Assembly (NCBI RefSeq): GCF_901933205.1
Contig: NC_044600.1
Span: 9,152,501 to 9,216,500 of the forward strand
Source of the DNA: Camarhynchus parvulus
Taxonomy: Eukaryota; Chordata; Aves; Passeriformes; Thraupidae
Direction: 5' to 3'
Length of the DNA: 64,000 nucleotides
How positions within the stretch are numbered: position 1 is the first letter of the stretch; each line of letters begins with the position of its first letter. Shown here piece by piece: positions 58,201 to 64,000 of this stretch. Made by a program: the position numbers and the translations under genes. Under the pieces are notes generated by a model. It was not told where the DNA came from. It did not search any database and saw only the letters and a program-made list of their open reading frames with translations.

Positions 58201-61200
58201 CAGATGTGAAGAATCACCAGCTAAAGACAAACGTGCAATTCAGTGCATCCTTTGGGCTGTGGGAAAGAGAGGAAAATACTCAACACTGGTTTCCTTCAGC
58301 GGCTTCAAGACTTTTAGCCTGCTATTATTTTTGAGTTGTTAATTGCTCTTAATATTCTCTATCTATAAATCTTTCCCAAAAACATGTAAACTTGTCTATG
58401 CACTTTTAAAAATGGACAGAAAGCACAGATTGCAGGCTTCAGAGTGGTGACAGCTTTCCAGAAAGGGCAGGTATATTATATCATACATTAGACATCTGGG
58501 AAAGCTGAGGCTTGCAGATAAAATGAGAGAGCAAGTATGTAGCTGGGGCAGGTGCTATCCTGAATTAGACTTGATCTGCTTAGTACTTTCATGTTAATGA
58601 AGTTAGGAGCTTTTTGGTATTCTCCTGTAATCTAACAAAGCATCAATATTTTCAGTGACAAATGGGTGGTGATTACCTGGTGAAGATTGATTACAGGCTT
58701 TAAATTTGCTGGATTGAAGCTTGTGTTCATGTCCCCCCTCTAATAATCATTCAATTTACTCAAATCTACTCTAATTTTAGGCTTGCATTACCAGCGTTTC
58801 CACTTGCTGGTGACAGTTAAATCCTCATTGATATTGGTTAAGCATTTGGACAATGTGGTGCAAGAAGAATGATGGATGGCTTTAATTTGATATTCGTAGT
58901 CTGTCTTTGATGTTGCTCCTGCACCACTGAAAACTTGCTTCAGAATTAAATTAACACTGCATCTGCTTTTGTGTTTGTATTCCAATAGCCAGGGGGCATG
59001 TAAGCCTGCATTAAGAAAATAAACAGAACATCTTTCCACTGTGGTATAGGGGGATGGGGGTGGATTTGGAACTCTTGATTAGAATGACAATGCTGATAGC
59101 CAAGATGTCACTTTTTCTCTGTTAGCTGCATCAGTTGTATGATTTGCTAAGATATAAGAATACTGTATTTGTGCAAATAGATATATTTATATTGCTGAAA
59201 AAAGGAAATAATCCTTTGAGGGAAATGTTTCCTTTTTGTGCAGAGGTTCCTAAAATTTCCCATATTACAAGAAAGAGATGAAATAAAAGGGGGGGGGGAT
59301 ATACACATGTGATTACATGTTCTTTACTTCATAGTGGTTTTGTCTTTCATATCAGCAACTTGAACTTCATCAGTCCTGAACTCTGAATTCTTAAATAACA
59401 ACTTATTGATCTGAAAGAATGCATTAACTTTTCTTTCACATGACTGCAAGGGCTACATCCCTGTGTAAACAAACATGGCAGGATGTCTCCATCTCTTGTG
59501 GCCTTTTGACCCAGATGAGGGCACTGTTACCAAGTGTAGTGAGAAGTTCCAGTAACTTCTTGAAAAAGGACCCCAACTTGTTAAAGATGGTGGTTTGTAA
59601 TCACACCAGTCAGAAATGACTATTTAGTGATGATTACAGAACATGCTTTTCTATTTATTTTTTCTGACACCGTTCTGACTGGGATTTTGTTTGTTTTGAC
59701 ATATGTGGTGATATGGAGGGGGTGCAGGTGAAGGGCAGTGGATAAGCCTGTGCTCCACAGGTAACAGCAGGAGGCATTTTTCTAACTTCCTTTAATTTTC
59801 CTTGTGTCCTCTTCTGCTTGCTATATGAATTTGCTTTTCTCTCTTCACCATGGCAGTATTACTCCAGGAGTACAGAGACTTTCTCAGGCAGCAAAGAAAC
59901 CATTTCTGGATTTTTTTCTTGAACCATCAGATAGCCAGTGAATATACCCAGCCTGTATGTGATCTTGCTGGTGGACTGATCTCATTTGGCCTGCTTGGTA
60001 AGCTCTATGTCCTTATCAAAGGTCTCCTGAAAGGTGAAGTTCTTGAGGTAGTTATTGGTAACATAGCACTGTTTAACTCACAAACCTTCATGTGATCCTT
60101 TTGATACCCTTGGTAATTTTTTCATCACTCACCTATCCCCTTTGCTGATGCCTAAACCCTGAGATGCATAATATAAACCAAAAATATTTTCTCAAGGATT
60201 TAATAGAAACAGTTTTCACATCAAAATATCTTAATTAACCTCCTCATTTTTGTGAAATTTCTATCAGCTTGTAATTGTGAAGATGAAAATGTTTGCTATG
60301 GTATGCACAGAAATAAACAAAGGTTTCCAGCCTCTGATGTTGAAGCAGTTGAATTCTGGTTTTAAGCAAAGATAAGAGTAATGTCAGAGGTGCATATTTG
60401 CTGTTTGTTGCTCTGGGAGAAAAATCAAACTTAATATACCAGTTGATACCTGATCTGCAATTGGCTCAGATCTGTGAGTACGTTTCTCGTGACTTGAATG
60501 GGCCTTTGATTAAACTCTGGTGCACAAATTATAAATATTGTAGCTCGGACGTTTTATGCAATGTGTGAGATAAGAAATCCTGTTGAATTCAGTTCAACCT
60601 TGCTCACCAAAAGCACTCTGGGGAGGGTTCAGCTAACAGTGAGGTGAAAGGTGGGTTCTATAACAGAGGACAGGCTGTACAGCTGGGCTGTGGTCACCCT
60701 GTGTGTGAGGCAGTGGCTGCGAGACGCGCGGACACCGCGAGGTGAGAAAACGGCTTGGGCAGAGGGACACGTGAGCAGGGACACCGTGGTGGCATCCAGC
60801 CAGTGCCTGCTTGGTTTGGTTCACTTTAGAACATAAAAAGGCCTGGCTTGTTGCAATACATGATCTTCTTTGGAGCAAGCAATAAGGAGATGTGTGTGTC
60901 TTTGTTCCCCATTGCTACAATTCAAGAAACGCACCAAGCTTGAGACAGTTCAATTTTCTACCAAAATGTGCCCTTTTAAGATGCTCAAATAGTAACATAC
61001 TCATTGACCTAAGTACAGACTACTTCACTCTGCAAAGGCCAAAAGATCTTGCAGGACCTATCAGCATTTTCTCTAAATTGTTTGCTCAGTTCAAATGACT
61101 GGACTTCAATCCAGTCAATTGCCTCAGTAGATCCATATCAGTAGAGAAGAGAAAATGAGTTTTGCACTGTTGAGGTAAGAGTAGTATTTACAAGATTCGA

Positions 61201-62296
61201 TAAGATCTTTCCAAAGCTTAGCCTTTCTTTTGGATGCTAAAATACATTGGGGTGACAGGGTGTGCTGTTCGGGGTGGGTTTTGTTGCATACTTTGTCCAT
61301 CACAGCCAATGGATGTCTGTAGGTCTAGTTAAATATATTCCTGTATCCCATAAAAGTTTGGGGTTTTTTTTAATATTCAAGGTAGTCAAATTATTGAAAT
61401 ATTTGTCACTTCATAGTTCATGTGGTCTCACACAGGTAACATTACAGGGGTTAGACTCACTTGGAGCTGTCCAAAATACTGTGGTTTTTTTCTTTGTTTC
61501 ACTATATATCTGGGAAGCTTGCCTGTAGGAGGGAATCACTGAATATCCATTGAGTATCTGCATTGGAGGAATTTTACCTCCCCTCTTCTTGGCTCCTCTT
61601 TCCCCCCAGGGGAGCTGAGCTGTGGCACAGAATAAACCTGGAAGCGGCTGTGCAGCCTCTGTGGAAGTTAAATCCCTCTGACTTGGAGACCTAAGGATTT
61701 TGCAAGAAAATTGCACACACTTGGCATTCAAACAGTTTAACTGTTCTTGCTGGTTTTAATCACTGTGAATCAAAAAAAATCTTTATTCTAAACTTGATTT
61801 TCAAGTGACTTGGTTGCAGGAAGGAAGCCATAAGGAAAAGTACATTTCATGGAAATATTCACAGCTGTATGTTGAATAAGGCTCTTTTTTAAGGCAGGAT
61901 GAGTCCAGATAGATTTAGACACTCTGTATCTTTTGGTACATGAATTCCAAAGAAGAAAAAAAAAGAATTAATTTATTAGATAGATTTGTACAGCTGTTTT
62001 CTGAAGAAGTGTATGTTCCAGTATTTCCTCTGAAACCTTAGAATAGTGCTAAACCCATTAAATATTTGCACTGCATTTAACTCTTTGTGGTATGCTAGTA
62101 ATCACAATTAATAGGTGCAATAGTGCATTTCTATTATGGGTGAACAGCCCAAGTGCTGGGTGCTCTGGCACTGAACCAGCAGAGTTTTTGGGTATCTGCT
62201 TAAGTTCAGGAAAGATGGACTTGGGTTTTTTTTAAATGAAATCTGCTTCCATGGTTCAATTTTGGAGCTGGTTTAAATTGTCCCAGTAAAACTGCA
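55237..62296. other. Unassigned AT-rich sequence with two GC-richer spots
   Basis: No gene could be supported. GC rises at about 57600-57900 and at 60640-60800; the latter has a small CpG cluster (60718-60760). A minus-strand frame of 166 codons (56440-56940) is noted among the observations. A run of ten Gs lies near 59289-59299. Nothing matches a transposon or RNA family I know. Confidence 0.45.
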
Positions 62297-62455
62297 GGGT
62301 TTGTGTGGTGGGGTTTGTTTTCAGGGGTTTTTGGGGGGTTTTGGGGGTGTATGTGTTTCTTTTGTTTATTTGGTGTTTTGTGTGTTTTCAGTTTTTTGCT
62401 TGTTTGGGTTTTTTGTTAGTCAGTTTGTTTTGTTGTGTTTTTTGTGTATGTGAAC
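62297..62455 (+). repeat. G/T-rich tract with G-quadruplex potential
   Basis: Runs of three or more G lie at 62297-62299, 62310-62313, 62324-62327, 62333-62338 and 62343-62347, with T-rich loops of 4 to 10 bases. Irregular gtttt and tttgtg units follow to about 62455. The four runs from 62310 could form an intramolecular G-quadruplex. Confidence 0.75.
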
Positions 62456-64000
62456 TTTAAAAGCTAAAATCAGTGGGCAAGACTACTCATGTCTTTAATG
62501 CACACAGACACCCTTAATTTGTTAATGCCACAGTTCTCACTATCTTGCATGAATGAACCCATTGTGAGGATCCCTAAGAAGTGAGCTGGAACCTCTGCTA
62601 TTTTTGGTTCAAAATAAGTGTGTATGACTCTGACTGTATTAATGTGCTATTGCATGCTTTTCTTATGCATTTATTTAAAAAGGTTTTATGAACTTGAAAT
62701 AGTGCACTCATTCCTGGCATCCAGTATGATTTGCCCTACTTAATCTATTTTGCTTCTCTTCCTTCCCCCCTATCTATTTTTAGATTGACTTTGTCCATTT
62801 TTTTTAATAGCTATTTTTAGAGGTGAATGTCCTTTGTGGTGTATTTTTAATCATGCTGAGTTGCTATATTATGGTAAAGTCTTATTAACAACTGACATGA
62901 ACTGAGAATAGTTCATTGTACTGGGCAGTAGAGTGCAATAACTTATGAATTCTTAAAATAACTGGCTTTTTAATTTCTCATTTTCTACTTCTGAGAGAGA
63001 TTGGAATAAAAAATTAGGACTTTAAATCCCTCCTGTTATAACATCGTAAAATCCTTAGCTTATCTGAACTTCATAATTAGCATGGCATGATAAAGGAAAG
63101 GAAGGAGAAAATTCCTATTACTTGTCCTAGCCCTCTTCCACTTTCATTTGTGAGTCAATTGCACTTATAAGTTGAATCTTTTGGAATCAGGATGGTTATC
63201 TAGTGGATACAAGGTGCTCTGTAGCAGACACATCACTGAATCCTGTACCTAGAGAAGTGCACAGGAAATCTTGCTGTGTTGTCCCCACTGCTTGCTGGAC
63301 AGGAGAGAAGATGGAGATGGAGATGACCTTTATGGAGAAGCTCAGTGCTTCCCATAAGCTGCTGGCTGACTCCAGCCTGCACAGGGACAGAGTGGAGTCA
63401 GAAGCCTCACTCTTGCATTACGGCACTCCTGAATACTTCATGTTTTCTAGCACAAGTGTCAGTGAGGAAAAACCCAAACAATCCTCTGTTTCAGGACTGT
63501 CTAGAGGTTTATGGCTGTGAGAAAGCATCAAAATTAACCTTCACTTTCATTCCATTCTCTCCTAGCGCTGGTGGCAATCATGTTGGCTACTTGAACTGAG
63601 CAATGAACCAGTGCACAAAGCACACTGGAAATTTGTTTTTGCAGTCATGAATTCAGGGAGCCGATTTTCCTGGGTAAGGAAGAGTTATAGTGAAGCTGCC
63701 TTGGCAGAGTGAATCTCCTGTGGGCAGTGGTGCTAAACGGAAATAAAGGCCTCTAGCTCTTTCTGTGAGTGCTGCATGGGGACATTCCAGCCTGCCTATC
63801 CCGTGTGAAGTGCTGTGGTATTTGGTCTTGTGTCACAGGCTGTACAGACCAGCATTCCTACAGCTGTCGCCACTATTCCACTTTCATTTCCAAGAGATTT
63901 TCAGAATTATGTGTCTGAAGAAAAGTATCAGGTGAAAAACATTCTTTATCCCTTTTCCATTCCTGTTTCCATACCAGAAGGGCTGGTTTTATATTGCTCC
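62456..64000. other. Unassigned sequence to the end of the window
   Basis: It contains a plus-strand frame of 105 codons at 63203-63520, in a locally less AT-rich patch, with no recognisable domain. No repeat family was identified. Confidence 0.45.

Noticed and set aside
59850..60095. 81-codon plus-strand frame with hydrophobic stretches
   Set aside because: It looked briefly like a small membrane protein or retrocopy, but there is no recognisable family, poly(A) tail or flanking duplication.

Overview
The window looks like AT-rich, gene-poor nuclear DNA from a bird, most likely a songbird. Three things support this. Several CR1 LINE remnants of different ages are present. The long terminal repeats resemble families I know from passerine genomes. 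A nuclear copy of mitochondrial DNA keeps the avian tRNA order, with tRNA-Asn directly abutting tRNA-Cys and no light-strand origin between them. I found no host protein-coding gene, rRNA, functional nuclear tRNA or CRISPR array. Family names come from recall of consensus sequences, not from a search.

Layout. About 1.9-2.7 kb holds an ancient minus-strand CR1 fragment. A mitochondrial insertion (NUMT) lies at 3271-4348. It carries the last ~251 codons of ND2, complete tRNA-Trp, -Ala, -Asn and -Cys copies and the end of tRNA-Tyr, and is bracketed by an identical 41-bp direct repeat. From 4.4 to 34.8 kb the sequence is mostly unassignable, with another ancient CR1 (20.2-20.7 kb), a GC-richer patch (23.2-23.9 kb), an A/C-rich tract (26.6 kb) and a short CR1 tail (26.8 kb). 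A 520-bp solo LTR lies at 34853-35372.

The densest part is a nest of repeats at 39.4-43.0 kb. A 2.2-kb, 5'-truncated CR1 with a decayed reverse-transcriptase frame abuts a CpG-rich 28-bp tandem array. That array is split by a ~680-bp solo LTR flanked by 5-bp target duplications. A fragment of a third LTR follows directly. From 43 to 64 kb there is one more CR1 3' end (54.9 kb), simple repeats, a G-quadruplex-prone tract (62.3 kb) and unremarkable sequence.

Nothing here forms an operon or pathway. The two observations of most interest are the young NUMT, whose ND2 segment is fully open under the mitochondrial code and has an unusually long target duplication, and the two-module CpG-dense array cut by an LTR. 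I did not find convincing evidence for a new biological system.
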